This document shows positions 51,611-62,894 of a stretch of DNA of 64,000 nt, piece by piece. The stretch is from Agarophyton chilense. Lineage: Eukaryota; Rhodophyta; Florideophyceae; Gracilariales; Gracilariaceae. The notes beneath the pieces were generated by a model that worked only from the letters and a program-made list of their open reading frames with translations, was not told the origin of the DNA and made no database searches. The translations under genes and the position numbers were made by a program. Where the stretch lies: positions 1,922,001 through 1,986,000 of the forward strand of contig JARGXX010000088.1 in the NCBI GenBank assembly GCA_030374765.1, read 5' to 3'. The number at the start of each line of letters is the position of its first letter. Positions within the stretch are counted from its first letter, which is position 1.

Positions 51611-52525
51611 ATTTCAGTCTGTTATCCACGAAGCAGATAGAACGGAACCAATCGAAATTAATTAGTAGAGCGAAGCAGAGTGAGGGACTCAATGCCTTGG
51701 GAAGTTTTAAGAAAAAGGGCCACGAGCACTGATGAATTCGTGGCCGAGCTTGCCCGAACGGAGTCTCTCAACTCAAACGTTCGACAGCGAGGACGACAGC
51801 GGAGACTTTTGATGTAGCCTGCAACGCTCACCGAGACGCGTCTCGTACGCGATCACAAGCGGAGCTCGGGTGCTCCCACGCTTGGAGTATACTCACGGGC
51901 AGTGGCAGAAGGTGTACCCGGAACAGACAAACTTCTCGACTTCGGGTTGAAACTTCTTGATTGAACCTACCGAGACTTGCTCGAGGTAGGCGGGCGCACT
52001 GGCGGGAGAAACTACCTCCGCTACCCTAAAGGATGATCCCCTGGACCCTGGTTACTCTCTCCAGGTGAGGTACGCTTTGATTACCTACCAAACTCTGCGC
52101 ACTTCAGAGTCCGGCGCTTTTAGTCCCTACGAGGCGTCCCAAGGAGGGGTGTTGTCAAGATACACTTCCCCCAGTTGACCCAAGCTAGCCTCTTGCGGGA
52201 AACTAGCGCGGTCGTGCGGTGTAGTACGGTTGCTCCTACACTTCCAAGCCCAATTCATCGACCTCCGTACTCTACGGACGGAGAGCAGGATTTGGCAGAC
52301 TTCTCGGTCTCGTGCCAAGGGGGTACTAACAAACGCGATATGTTTTCGCCACCAAGGAGGAAGTCCGCAGGGTACACGCCTGTCGCAAAACAAAATAACT
52401 TCTTGAATCCAGATGAGCGTTAGTCGTAGATCGCGCACCTGTCGCAGTAGGGAATCTTCTTGAATCCAAATAAATGTTAGTAGAGCCTGACGTCTGCGAA
52501 GAGTCGACGCTCTGGGCCCATAACC
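51611..52525 (-). other. Leader and primer site of element A
   Basis: Untranslated leader of about 0.9 kb between the primer site (TGGGCCCAGAGC, 52520-52509) and the polyprotein ATG at 51610. It shares blocks with the leader of element B at 54344-54677 (GGGCGCACTGGC, TTGACC...CTAGC GGCCTC-like and CTACGAGGC segments). Confidence 0.65.
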
Positions 52526-53197
52526 TCACAACGTGAGCGCAGGTTAGGTAAAGGAAAAGGAAGAAGAGCGGGAAAAGACGAGAAGAAGAGAAAAATAAAA
52601 GAAGAGAAACAAAGGAAGGTAGTCAGCCTTGACAATTTACTTCAATCGTTGGCGACCGTCATTGAAAACATATCTACCTCGCACGCAGTTCCGCCGCCGG
52701 TGCTGACCGTCGGCGGGTCACCCACGTCTCACACCTTGCCACTGTGCGACGAGGAGTTGCGCGCCAAAACAATTTCAAACATGAAGCATATCAAATAAAC
52801 ACTCAAAAAATCATCCAAAGTGGTGCGCCAGTGCCAACCACCCCGCGCAGCCCAGATTCGGCTGTTACGGCCAAACCCCGTATCCAGCCCAAATTCGCCC
52901 ATTCTTTCCAACTGCATAGCCCGTGCTCATTCAGCGCTCTCGTCCAATCAAATCGCTCCACTTGGGCCGAAGCCCCAACACGCCCCATTAGAACCAGACC
53001 ACTTGTCTATACCACGTTGCATGAGGGCATTTGCAGTAGCCAATCAGATGGCCGTTTCACGTTGAGATTGAGATGAGGCGCATATGCGTTTTTCCGCGGA
53101 GGGTGCCCAAAAGTGCCCATGCTTAAATCCACTTTTTGTTTTCCACTATTTCCAACACTCCAAAGGGCTTGGGGGCACAGTCGACCAAACCTCAACA
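52526..53197 (-). repeat. LTR of family A, copy 2 (5' LTR of A, recombinant)
   Basis: 672 bases, same orientation as copy 1. On its outer side lies GGACC (53198-53202), not the CTGCG expected of element A. This marks it as one product of an inversion between two A LTRs. Confidence 0.9.
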
Positions 53198-54196
53198 GGA
53201 CCCTTCCACAATCAGATCAAGCTCCACACTACCGTGACCAACAGACTCTAGTTTGGAATCATTACCGATGCTAACGCCAGAAGACACCTTACTATCATAT
53301 GTTTGGAACATGGATTCGTCAAAAGTCATGTGGGCAGTAGCACCAGCGTCAACAATCCAGTCACTGTTCGTGGCTTTATCAGAGCCAGTAGCAATGAGAC
53401 ATACAAAGTCAGAGTCGTTGCCACCCGTACCTCGCTCATCGCTGAGCTCAGTATTGACAGTTGGGTGAGCAGCACCGACCTGATTCCTGTTAGCCCCATC
53501 ACGTGGCTTCTTGAAACAGTTCCTCTGGATATGACCCTTCTTATGACAATAATGACACTCGATGTTCTTCCATCGCGACTGCCTGCCAACCAAAGCTGCC
53601 TCACTTCCACCAGGCTCCTCCTTGGCACGATCGTTCATTCGCTGCTCTTTTTGCAGCAGACGACTCTTCACAAACTCTAGAGTGAGTTGACGATCGCCAA
53701 TTGTGGTATCAATTGCGACGATGAGGTGCTCAAATCTTTCCGGAAGTTCGCATAGGATGGCCATAGCGATGTCCTCCTCCTCAACAACAACGTCCATACA
53801 CTTCAGGTCCGATGCCAGATGACGTACACCGTTGATGAACTGTAGCATTTTCTCATCATCACGCATCTTGGCAGAGTAGAAGGACCGTCGGGCGTTGATT
53901 TTGCTGAGCAGAGTCTTGCGTTGGAACACATCGCAAATGGCTTTCCACATATCGGCAGCGTTGTCGGCGTCCTGCACATGATCTAAATGCTCATCACTGA
54001 GTGTGAGACCAATAATAGCTCTGGCCTTGGCATCTTTCTTTTTCCAAGTCGACAGCTCATCTTCGTCAGTGGGTCTAACAGAGTTGAGGTGGCCGTCGAG
54101 GTCCTTGAGTGCAAGCAGCAGCTCAATCTTCTGCTTCCATACGTGGAAGTTATCCTCAACCAGCTTTTCGATTTTCACCCCACTGAACGAATCCAT
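53192..54196 (-). pseudogene. Copia element B gag-protease part, inverted
   Basis: From ATG 54196 (MDSFSGVKIEKL) the frame reads a UBN2-type gag (NFHVWKQKIELLLALKDLDGHL, WKAICDVFQRKTLLSKINARRSF, ILCELPERFEHLIVAI), a CCHC knuckle CHYCHKKGHIQRNC and the protease start (WIVDAGATAHMTFDES, with the catalytic D-A-G). Coding stops at the A LTR boundary after DLIVEG. The following pol part lies 1.1 kb away on the opposite strand, so this block has been inverted and separated from its pol. The frame is open upstream to 54343 but MDSFSG is the family's usual start. Confidence 0.88.
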
Positions 54197-54343
54197 GTTG
54201 TGCAAAGTGTCACAAGAGGCCGAGAGAGATGGCTTGACAGCAACAGACAAGTGAACAACAACAGCAGACAACAACAACAAAGTAAAAACAACAAACAACA
54301 AATAATTTTTCAAGATTGAACAGACAATAGTCTGCGGGCGCAC

Positions 54344-54677
54344 TGGCAGGGCTTCCTATACCCGCGTCCCTAAGGTCGGACCCCTGGCCCCCAGAGCTCT
54401 TCTGGGTAGATAACGGTTTTCTGCAGTCTACCTCCTCCCACGTCAAAAGGAGAAGGCGCGTTGCTCCTTACGAGGCTTCCAGAGGATGGTTAATGACCGA
54501 AGATATGCCTTCACCAAGTTGACCCTCTCTGGCCTCTTTCAAGAACTAGCGCGACCTCGAAACCGAAGCTACTTCAACACCAAGATATGCTTCTAACGAG
54601 CAATCAATGAAGATCGCACGCGGCCTGATCCTGAAAAGGAGGTCAGCCTTCGAAACGTCGCCTCCCCGCGTACTGCG
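54344..54677 (-). other. Leader remnant of element B
   Basis: The untranslated stretch before the inverted gag; it ends with CTGCG (54673-54677), the partner of the duplication beside the element A 3' LTR. Confidence 0.6.
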
Positions 54678-55349
54678 TGTTGAGGTTTGGTCGACTGTGC
54701 CCCCAAGCCCTTTGGAGTGTTGGAAATAGTGGAAAACAAAAAGTGGATTTAAGCATGGGCACTTTTGGGCACCCTCCGCGGAAAAACGCATATGCGCCTC
54801 ATCTCAATCTCAACGTGAAACGGCCATCTGATTGGCTACTGCAAATGCCCTCATGCAACGTGGTATAGACAAGTGGTCTGGTTCTAATGGGGCGTGTTGG
54901 GGCTTCGGCCCAAGTGGAGCGATTTGATTGGACGAGAGCGCTGAATGAGCACGGGCTATGCAGTTGGAAAGAATGGGCGAATTTGGGCTGGATACGGGGT
55001 TTGGCCGTAACAGCCGAATCTGGGCTGCGCAGGGTGGTTGGCACTGGCGCAGCACTTTGGATGATTTTTTGAGTGTTTATTTGATATGCTTCATGTTTGA
55101 AATTGTTTTGGCGCCCAACTCCTCGTCGCACAGTGGCAAGGTGTGAGACGTGGGTGACCCGCCGACGGTCAGCACCGGCGGCGGAACTGCGTGCGAGGTA
55201 GATATGTTTTCAATGACGGTCGCCAACGATTGAAGTAAATTGTCAAGGCTGACTACCTTCCTTTGTTTCTCTTCTTTCATTTTTCTCTTCTTCTCGTCTT
55301 TTCCCCCTCTTCTTCCTTTTCCTTTACCTAACCTGCGCTCACGTTGTGA
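54678..55349 (+). repeat. LTR of family A, copy 3 (recombinant solo LTR)
   Basis: 672 bases, inverted relative to copies 1 and 2, TGTTGAGG...GTTGTGA. Left flank CTGCG, right flank GGTCC (55350-55354). Each flank matches a different LTR elsewhere, which is diagnostic of LTR-LTR inversion. Confidence 0.9.
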
Positions 55350-58300
55350 GGTCCAAACGAAAGTGCCAGCTGAAGCAAGTTGTTCATGTACCGAATTTAA
55401 GGTAACATTTGCTTTCTGTATCCGCGATTTGTGATCTGGGGTGCAAAGTAGTGTTTGAAAAAGAGAAGGTATGTGTATACAAGGGGTCAAAAGTGGTTGC
55501 CTTGGGGCGCCGCGTCAAAGGCCTATACTACCTTTGCACTGCTGCACACCAGTGCACAGATGTACACAGCGCACTTGTGTCGGACTTGTCACTATGGCAT
55601 GCTCGAATGGCTCATGTGAATGTGGATGGTATCAAGCATATGGCTCGAAACAAGGTTGTGTCAGGGCTCAATGTAGACGTTGCGCAGGATTCAGATGTGT
55701 GTGGCTCATGTGTAGTAGGAAAATCAACCCGTGCTCCGACTCCCAAGCAAGGGGGGGAACGAGCAAAACACGTACTGGAACTTGTTCACTCCGATGTGTC
55801 AGGTCCAGTAAGTGTGAAATCCTTGGGAGGCTCGCACTACTTCGTCACATTCATCGATGATCACAGTCGTTTCTGCTTCTTCTACATGCTCAAAACTAAG
55901 GATGAGGTGTTCCAGATGTTCCTAAGGTGGCTCAAGTTTGTTCCAAACCAAAACGGCAGACAAGTGAAAACTATCACCGCACGTGAGAGTGTGCTCAAAG
56001 CATTGCGCACTGACAACGGTGGTGAATATCTGTCACATCGTTTTACCAAAGAACTTGAACGTCACGGTATTGAGCATCAGCGAACTGTGCCTTACAATCT
56101 TCAGCAGAATGGACTTGCCGAACGGTTCAACCGCACACTCATGGACTTGGTCAGATCGATGTTATGTCACAAGAAATTGCCAAAGCACTTTTGGGCTGAG
56201 GCACTGAATGTTGCAGTGTATGTGCGCAACCGTGTGACTCGCAAAGCTCTTCCAAGTAGTGTGACACCATATGAACTGTGGCATGGTCAGGAGCCTGATG
56301 TGAGCAACCTGCGTGTGTTTGGGAGCCGATGCTGGTACAAGGTTGTGGATCATAAGCTGAAGAAGCTAGAGGAGCGTGGTGTGGAAGCTATCTTTATTGG
56401 GTACACCCCAGGGTCTCACGGATACAAGTTGTGGGACTCTGAAAAGAAAAAGGTGATTGTGTCAAGAGATGTACAATTTGATGAGTTTTCGGGCTCAGAC
56501 AACCAGTTTAGCTATGAGGAAGAGGACTACGCAGACATTGAGTTTAGTAATATGTCACGTACACATGATACCTCTACATCTGACACATCTAGTGGACCCA
56601 GCGATGATGACCCTTCTGCGCCTTTGCCTGACTCTGATGATGCTTCTGACAGCTCTGTTGATGATTCCGCAGCTGATACACCAGTTGAGCCTGTAGTGCA
56701 TGAGACACAACCTGTTCGTAGGTCCACGCGTGAACGTAGGAAGGCGAGCTCATGGTGGCGTGCAACTGCTCTACTCACTGCCAGTGATGACACCCCGTCG
56801 TCATATGATGATGCTGTGTCACGTCCTGATTCCGAAGCATGGAAGAAGGCAATGAAGAGTGAGTACCAGTCACTAATTGAGCATGACACATGGGACTTAG
56901 TGCCAAGGCCAGCAGACAGCAACGTGATTTCGTCCAAGTGGGTGTATGTGCAGAAGTATGAAGCAGCACCATCTGGTGAACCAACTATCAGGTACAAGGC
57001 TCGTATGGTTGCTAGAGGATTCCTGCAGATCGAGGGTGTTGACTTTTGTGAAACATATGCACCTGTTGTTAAGTTTACCTCGATCAGGATGGTTCTGTCA
57101 GTCACTGCTGTACGAGACTTTCATTTGCACCAGATGGATGGGAAAACAGCTTTTCTGAACGGTGACCTTGAGGAGACAGTGTACATGGAGCAGCCAACAG
57201 GTTTTGTGCAGCAAGGTAACGAGGATCTGGTGTGTCGTTTGAAGAAAGCCATCTATGGGCTACGACAGGCACCCAGACAGTGGCATGCAAAGATATACTC
57301 GTTCCTTGTTGAGGAGATGCAGTTGACGCCAAATGACGCAGATGAGTGTGTGTACAGCGGAAAGATACTGGGATTTGTTGTTCTGATTGCTCTATACGTT
57401 GATGACTTGCTTATTGCAAGTCCGAGCATGAAGACAATGGATCGTGTAAAGGCAGAGCTGTTGTCTCGGTTCCACATGAAAGACCTCTATCAAGCTCGCA
57501 TGGTACTCGGATTCGAGATCCATCGTGACAGAGTTAAGCGAGAGTTGTATCTGACTCAGTCTGTGTACAAAAAAAAGGTCTTGGAACGTTTTGGCATGCA
57601 CCAGTCCAAACCGGTTGACACTCCAATGGAAGTTGGCATGGACCTGTCTGCGATTCAGGATGTACTCAGGGAGGTGCCGTACCGTCAGGCAATTGGCTGT
57701 CTCATGTACTTGTCCGTAGGAACTCGTCCAGATATCTCATACGCGGTGTCCAAACTTGCCAAGTATGTTGAGAAACCTGGAGAGATTCACTGGAAGGCAG
57801 TCAAACGTGTGCTTCGCTATCTCAACGGTACTTGTACATTTGGTCTCACCTACGGCTTAAACACCGATTTGGCACTTCACGGCTACGGGGACTCTGACTG
57901 GGCAGGCGATGTTTCAAACCGCAAGTCTACCAGTGGATACTTGTTCATGATGGCTGGAGGTCCTGTGTCATGGTGTTCACGTCAGCAAGAAGTGGTTGCA
58001 CTGTCTAGTGCTGAAGCTGAGTATGTGAGTCTGTGCAGTGGTTCCAAAGAGGCCATCTGGTTTACGCGTTTGTGGAATGGCATCGGCATAGTCATTGGAG
58101 TAGAAGTGGACGATTCGGTAAAGTTGCTTGTTGAACCAGCGCCTGTATATGTTGACAACCAAGGGTGCAGTGACCTTTTCCGAAATGGCGTTGTCAACAA
58201 GCGTACCAAGCATATCGACATTCGTTTTCACTTTACTCGAGAAGCTCTACGTGACAAGTCAATTGTGTTGTTCTACTGCCCTACCGATTGCATGACTGCC

Positions 58301-58381
58301 GATATGCTCAACGAACCACTTTGCCGTGTGAAGCACGAGAGGTTCCGTGAAGACAGTGGCGTCCGACACCTAGACCTTTGA
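55350..58381 (+). pseudogene. Copia element B integrase-RT-RNase H part
   Basis: The frame begins KQVVHVPNLR, meets TAA at 55403-55405, then is open for 990 codons: VSAICDLGCKVVF, integrase finger (LWHARMAHVN...CGSCVVGK), catalytic segments HSDVSGPVSV, LRTDNGGEYLS and QNGLAERFNRT, an acidic linker (DTSTSDTSSGPSDDD), RT with YKARMVARGF and YVDD at 57395-57406, and RNase H with YGDSDWAGD and SSAEAEYVSL. Domain order and motifs are Ty1/copia, clearly diverged from element A. One stop plus separation from gag make it non-functional, though the RT-RNase H coding is undamaged. It ends at a polypurine tract AGAAGAGGGG directly before the 3' LTR. Confidence 0.93.
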
Positions 58382-58401
58382 AGTCAGTCACAGAAGAGGG
58401 G

Positions 58402-59090
58402 TGTTGGCTGTTGATTCTGTGCTGTCACTGAAAACCAAAAGTGCAGGGGAGCATGGGCTGTTTTGGAGGGTGCCTCTGGAAAAGCGCATATGCGTGTCAG
58501 TCGGATCTCAACGTGAACTTGGGCTGTGATTGGCTACTGCAAATGTGCACATGCAATGTGGTGTGTACAAGTGGTATGGCACTATTGGGTTTGTCTGTGG
58601 GACACATGTGTACGTGGTCTACTTGTACTACTGTGCACGCTGTTCAACACGTCCAGCTAGTGTACTATGAACACATCTCACAAGTTGTAACGAATGTACT
58701 TGGAGAAGAGACGTGACATGTGTATTACAGGAGACTTAGTGTACTGTGCTGGAACTTGAATGTGTATGGAGGCGGATTGCAAGAGGCGTGTGCTGGCATA
58801 TTGAATTTGTGCACACGTCAGTGCAATGATGTGCTGTGCACTGTTGTGTTGCCTTGTTGTGTGCTGCAATGAACTTTGGCTAGGGTTATTGTTGTGCTTG
58901 AATATGATTGGTAGTATTGAGTGTCCCTGCTTTGTAGTGTAGGGTTTACTTTGGGTTGGAGTCTAGACAGCTGACGTTTTGAAGTAGTATATAAGTGAAA
59001 GTTTGAGCGCCTCCAAGTAAATCCAAGCTAGAGCTGGCGAATTTCCTTTTCATTCACTCAACTTTCCGTTCAGCATTACCCTATCCAACA
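58402..59090 (+). repeat. LTR of family B, copy 2 (3' LTR)
   Basis: 689 bases, TGTTGGCTGTTGA...CCAACA, preceded by the polypurine tract; TATATAAG at 58988-58995. Confidence 0.9.
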
Positions 59091-59753
59091 GTATGCAGTG
59101 TCAAAATTAGCAAAGTACGTCGAGAAATCTGGAGGGATTCATTAGAAGGCTGTCAAGCGTGTTCTGCGCTACCTCAATGGCACGTCTTCATTTGGACTCA
59201 CTTATGGCTCTGCTGCAGGTATTCAGCTGCATGGGTATGTGGACTCGGACTGGGCAGGTGACACTTCTACGCGAAAGTCAACCAGTGGATATGCGTTCAC
59301 AATGTTTCGCGCGCCAGTGTCCTGGAGCTCTCGGCAACAAGAAGTGGTTGCGCTGTTTAGCGCTGAGGCCAAGTATGTGAGTCTATGGCCTGGGACAAAG
59401 GAGGCAAAATGGTTGAGACGTCTGTAGAGTGTCATCGGGAACGAAAGTGGTTTAAATGTGGACAAATCGGTAAAGGTAATGGTTGAACCCACGACTGTGT
59501 ATGTGGACGACCAAGGCTGCATCGACCTTGCCCAAAACGGTACCGTGAATAAGCGTACTAAGCGTATCGATATTCGCTTTCACTTCACCAAAGAGGTATT
59601 GCGCGAAAAGGCTGTGCAGTTGCAGTATTGCTCCATAGGTGACATGGTTGCCAATATGCTAACAAAGCCACTCGGTCGTGCGAAGCTTCAGATGTTCCGC
59701 ACTGAAATAGGGTTGGTATTTCTAAATGCTTGAAGTCAGTGACAGAGTGGGTG
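59091..59753 (+). pseudogene. Second B-type copia fragment, RNase H end
   Basis: The frame begins at the LTR edge with YAVSKLAKYVEKS and carries a stop (TAG, near 59143), then VKRVLRYLNGTSSFGLTYG, GYVDSDWAGD, SRQQEVVALFSAEAKYVSL, another TAG near 59426 and the tail ...NKRTKRIDIRFHFTKEVLR...MLTKPLGRAK. It matches the last 210 residues of element B pol with many differences. It is cut exactly at the preceding LTR and followed by its own LTR. Confidence 0.85.
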
Positions 59754-60303
59754 TGTTGGACATCGGATGAGCGATTAGTGCTGTCACTGTAATTTGGGGA
59801 AAAGTAGTAAGAGTCTGCCTTGTACACATGCCCACATACACTAGTTCTACTACTTTGCAAAGTGTCCACGCTGTCGAGATCTTATGTTGAACACATAGTA
59901 CAGGCTGTATGGAATGTTTTGGAAGAACATACATGCAGTCTTGTGTGTTACAGAAAGCATGCAGTGCTTTGTTGGAACAGGATCGTGCATGGAGGCTGAT
60001 TACACTTAATATGTGCTGGCACATTGAATTTGTTCCCACTTCATTGTAATGGTGTGTTGTGCACTGTTGTACCTTGCTGTAGTATGTTGACGTGAATTTG
60101 GGTTAGGGTTTAATGTCATGTTTGAATATGATAGGTAGTATTGAATGTCCCCGGTTTGTAGTCTAGGGTTTACGTGAGCTGGAGGTTTGATGGCTGTCAG
60201 AGTGGAGTAGCATATAAGTCGAATATCGACAACCTTCAGATAAATTCTAGCTGGAGCTGGCCACCTTCCCTTTCAACCCTCAACCTTCCATCTACCTCCA
60301 TCA
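59754..60303 (+). repeat. LTR of family B, diverged copy lacking the U3 block
   Basis: About 550 bases, TGTTGGACATC...CCATCA. It aligns with the other B LTRs but lacks about 140 bases that include CGCATATGCG and GATTGGCTA. Confidence 0.75.
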
Positions 60304-60535
60304 CACGCCGGCCTCGATCGTACAAACCCAAATCGTCGCAACACGCTTTCCGTGTACACAGACTGGCCTAACTTCAGATGGAGAGGGCAACCATCGGCAT
60401 CCCAAGTCCATTTCAAATCCACACCGAGGAACAGGCTCACGTCATCAACGATGTGAAGTTTGTGGAACGACTTGAGCTCCTCCACAATAGCATTCCGCTC
60501 AATGACACAGGTGGTAAAAATCAGGAGGTCATCAA
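60304..60535 (-). pseudogene. A-type copia RT fragment
   Basis: The minus frame reads DDLLIFTTCVIERNAIVEELKSF, LFLGVDLKWTWDADG, VYTESVLRRFGFVRSRPAC, matching the segment from the YVDD box onward of element A. It is cut by an A LTR on one side and a B LTR on the other. Confidence 0.8.
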
Positions 60536-61206
60536 TCACAACGTGAGCGCAGGTTAGGGATAGGAAAAGGAAAAGGAGTGGAACAGACGAGAAGAAAAGA
60601 AAAATAAAACAAGAAAAACAAGTGAAGGTAGTCAGCCTTGACAATTTACTTCGCTCGTCGGCGACCGTCATTGACAACTATATCAACCTTGCACGCACTT
60701 ACACCGCCGGTGCTGACCGTCGGCGGGTCCCCCACGTCCCACAGCTTTCCACAGTGCGACGAGGAGTTGCGCGCCAAAACCACTTCAAACATAAAGCATA
60801 TCAAATAAAAACTCAAAAAATCATGCAAAGTGGTGCGCCGGTGCCAACCGCCCCGCGCAGCCCAGATTCGGCTGTGACGGCCAAACCCAGTATCCAGCCC
60901 ACATTCGCACATTCTCTCCAACTGCATAGCCCGTGCTCATTCAGCGCTCTCGTCCAATCAGATCGCTCCACTTGGGCGGAAGCCCCAAGACGCCCATTAG
61001 AACCAGACCACTAGTCCATACCACGTTGCATGAAGGCATTTGCATTAGCCAATGAGATGGGCGTTTCACGTTGAGATTGAGATGAGGCGCATATGCGTTT
61101 TTCCGCCGAGGGAGCCCAAATGTGCCCATGCTTAAATCCACTTTTTGTTTTCCACTATTTCCAACACTCCATAGGGCTTGGCGGCACAGTCGATCAAACC
61201 TCAACA
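60536..61206 (-). repeat. LTR of family A, copy 4
   Basis: 671 bases, same orientation as copies 1 and 2; the 3' LTR of the A-type fragment that follows (minus sense upstream). Confidence 0.9.
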
Positions 61207-62209
61207 CTCCTTCTCGATGGTTCCTCCAAGACCAACGCGGTCTGTACTATTTTTATGAAGGCCCGGTCCAAGTGGGTTGGTGAGTAAGTCAGGGTCGTTT
61301 TCCTCGCTGCGAACGTAGGTTACGTTTATTTCGCCTTCCTTTAACAACCCGCGTATGAAGTGCAGTTTCACGTCTATGTGCGTAGCACGACCCGAAGGAC
61401 AGCGCTCCCCAGTTGCCCAATCAATGGCACACTGGTCGTTCGAATAAGAAAGGAGTGGAGCGCTGCACTTTCCATCCAAGCTCACTAAGTACTCGCTTCA
61501 ACCAAACAATCTCTTGGGTGGCTAGTGTCAACGCATAATACTCTGCCTCTCTGGTAGACAAAGCCACTGAAGCTTCCTTTCTTGCGCCCCATGCACATGT
61601 TGCATTTCCGAGCTTTATCACAAATCCGGACATGGACTTGTGATCAGTCCGGTCACCGGCGTAGTCAGAGTCAACGTACGCCTGCAATCCCAAACTACCA
61701 GACTGGAACTGTACACCATGCCCAGACGCGCATCGAAGATAACGTAGAACGCGCTTCACTGCCCTATGACAGTAGGCTGTGGATAATTTCTGGAAGCGAG
61801 CCAAGATCAGGACAGGTGCCAATATATTCAATCGGGTACGAAGCGCCAAGTAGAGCAGGGATCCAATCATCTGCTGGTACAGAAGGAGATCTTGTATCGA
61901 CTTCTCTGCTTCGGCTGCCAACCCTGTGAAGAATGACTCGACCATGGGTGTGCAAGCAGGTTTTGATCGTTCAAACCCGAAGCGACGCAACACACTCTCC
62001 GTGTAGAGAGACTGGCCAAGGTGTAACGAGAGGGGTCGACCTTTCAAGTCCAAAGTCCATTTCAACTCAACACCAAGGAACAAGTTCACCTCTTCTGCTA
62101 CACGAAGCTCATACAAGGACTTCAGATCCTGCATTATCACAGAACGTTCTTCGATTGAGGTCGTGAATATCAGCAAGTCATCCACGTAAACCAACACAAA
62201 TGCATTCTC
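61201..62209 (-). pseudogene. A-type copia RT-RNase H fragment
   Basis: From ENAFVLVYVDDLLIF at the LTR edge the minus frame runs through LFLGVELKWTLDLKGR, YVDSDYAGDRTDHKS and STREAEYYAL, shifts near 61445, and ends with NDQCAIDWATGERCPSGRATHIDV...TIEKEC and a stop made by the LTR start, as in element A. The RNase H Ser-Thr-Gly-Glu reads STRE here. It is cut at 62210 by a B-family LTR. Confidence 0.88.
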
Positions 62210-62894
62210 TGTTGGTGCAAGTGCCTATGCTGTCACTGAAAACCAAATGTGCAGGAGAGCATGGGCTGTTTTGGAGGGTGCCTCTGGAAAAGCGCATATG
62301 CGTGTCAGTCGGATCTCAACGTGAACTCGGGCTGTGATTGGCTACTGCAAATGTGCACATGCAATGTGGTGTGTACAAGTGGTATGGCACAATTGTGATT
62401 TTCTGGAGTACACGTGTGTATGTTGTCTACGTGTACTACTGTGCAGGCTGTTCAGGATGTCCAGCTGGTGTACTATGTACACGTCTCACAAGGTGTAACG
62501 AATATACTTGGAGAAGTGCGTGTCATGTGTATTACAGAAGACTTGGTGTACTGTGCTGGAAGGTGAACGTGTATGGAGGCGGATTGCAAGAAGCGTGTGC
62601 TGGCATATTGAATTTGTGCACACGTCAGTGTCATGATGTGCTGTGAACTGTTGCATTGCCTTGTTGTGTGCTGCAATGAACTTTGGCTAGGGTTAATGTC
62701 GTGCTTGAATATGATTGGTAGTATTGAGTGTTCCTGCTTTGTAGTCTAGGGTTTACTCTGGGTTTTCGTCTAGTTGGCTGACGTTTTTGAGTTGAATATA
62801 AGTGAAAGTTTGAGCGCCTCCAAGTAAATCCAAGCCAGAGCTGGCGAACTTACTTTCATCCCTCGACCTTTCCTTCAGCCTTTCCATGTCCATC
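62210..62894 (+). repeat. LTR of family B, copy 3
   Basis: About 685 bases, TGTTGGTGCAAG...GTCCATC, with the shared U3 block and a TATA-like ATATAAG. RT-coding sequence on the minus strand lies to its left and integrase-coding sequence on the plus strand to its right. Confidence 0.85.

Larger units (their letters stand above)
46643..53197 (-). mobile_element. Ty1/copia element A, structurally complete
   Basis: Two 672-base LTRs enclose a leader and one intact polyprotein. The 5' LTR is at 52526-53197 and the 3' LTR at 46643-47314. The primer site TGGGCCCAGAGC is at 52520-52509 (minus). Target duplication CTGCG lies next to the 3' LTR (46638-46642) and, because of a later inversion, at 54673-54677. 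The two LTRs differ by only a few percent and the reading frame is open throughout, so this is the youngest element in the window and may be active. Confidence 0.93.
45227..59090 (+). mobile_element. Ty1/copia element B, interrupted and internally inverted
   Basis: Bounded by two matching LTRs (45227-45916 and 58402-59090). Reading plus: 5' LTR, primer site, leader to 46642; a complete family A element in minus orientation (46643-53197); the gag-protease part of B in minus orientation (53198-54677); a family A LTR in plus orientation (54678-55349); then integrase-RT-RNase H of B in plus orientation and the 3' LTR. Swapped duplications CTGCG and GGTCC show the gag block was flipped. The outer flanks (TCGCC and GTATG) do not match, so further recombination at the ends is likely. 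Confidence 0.85.
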
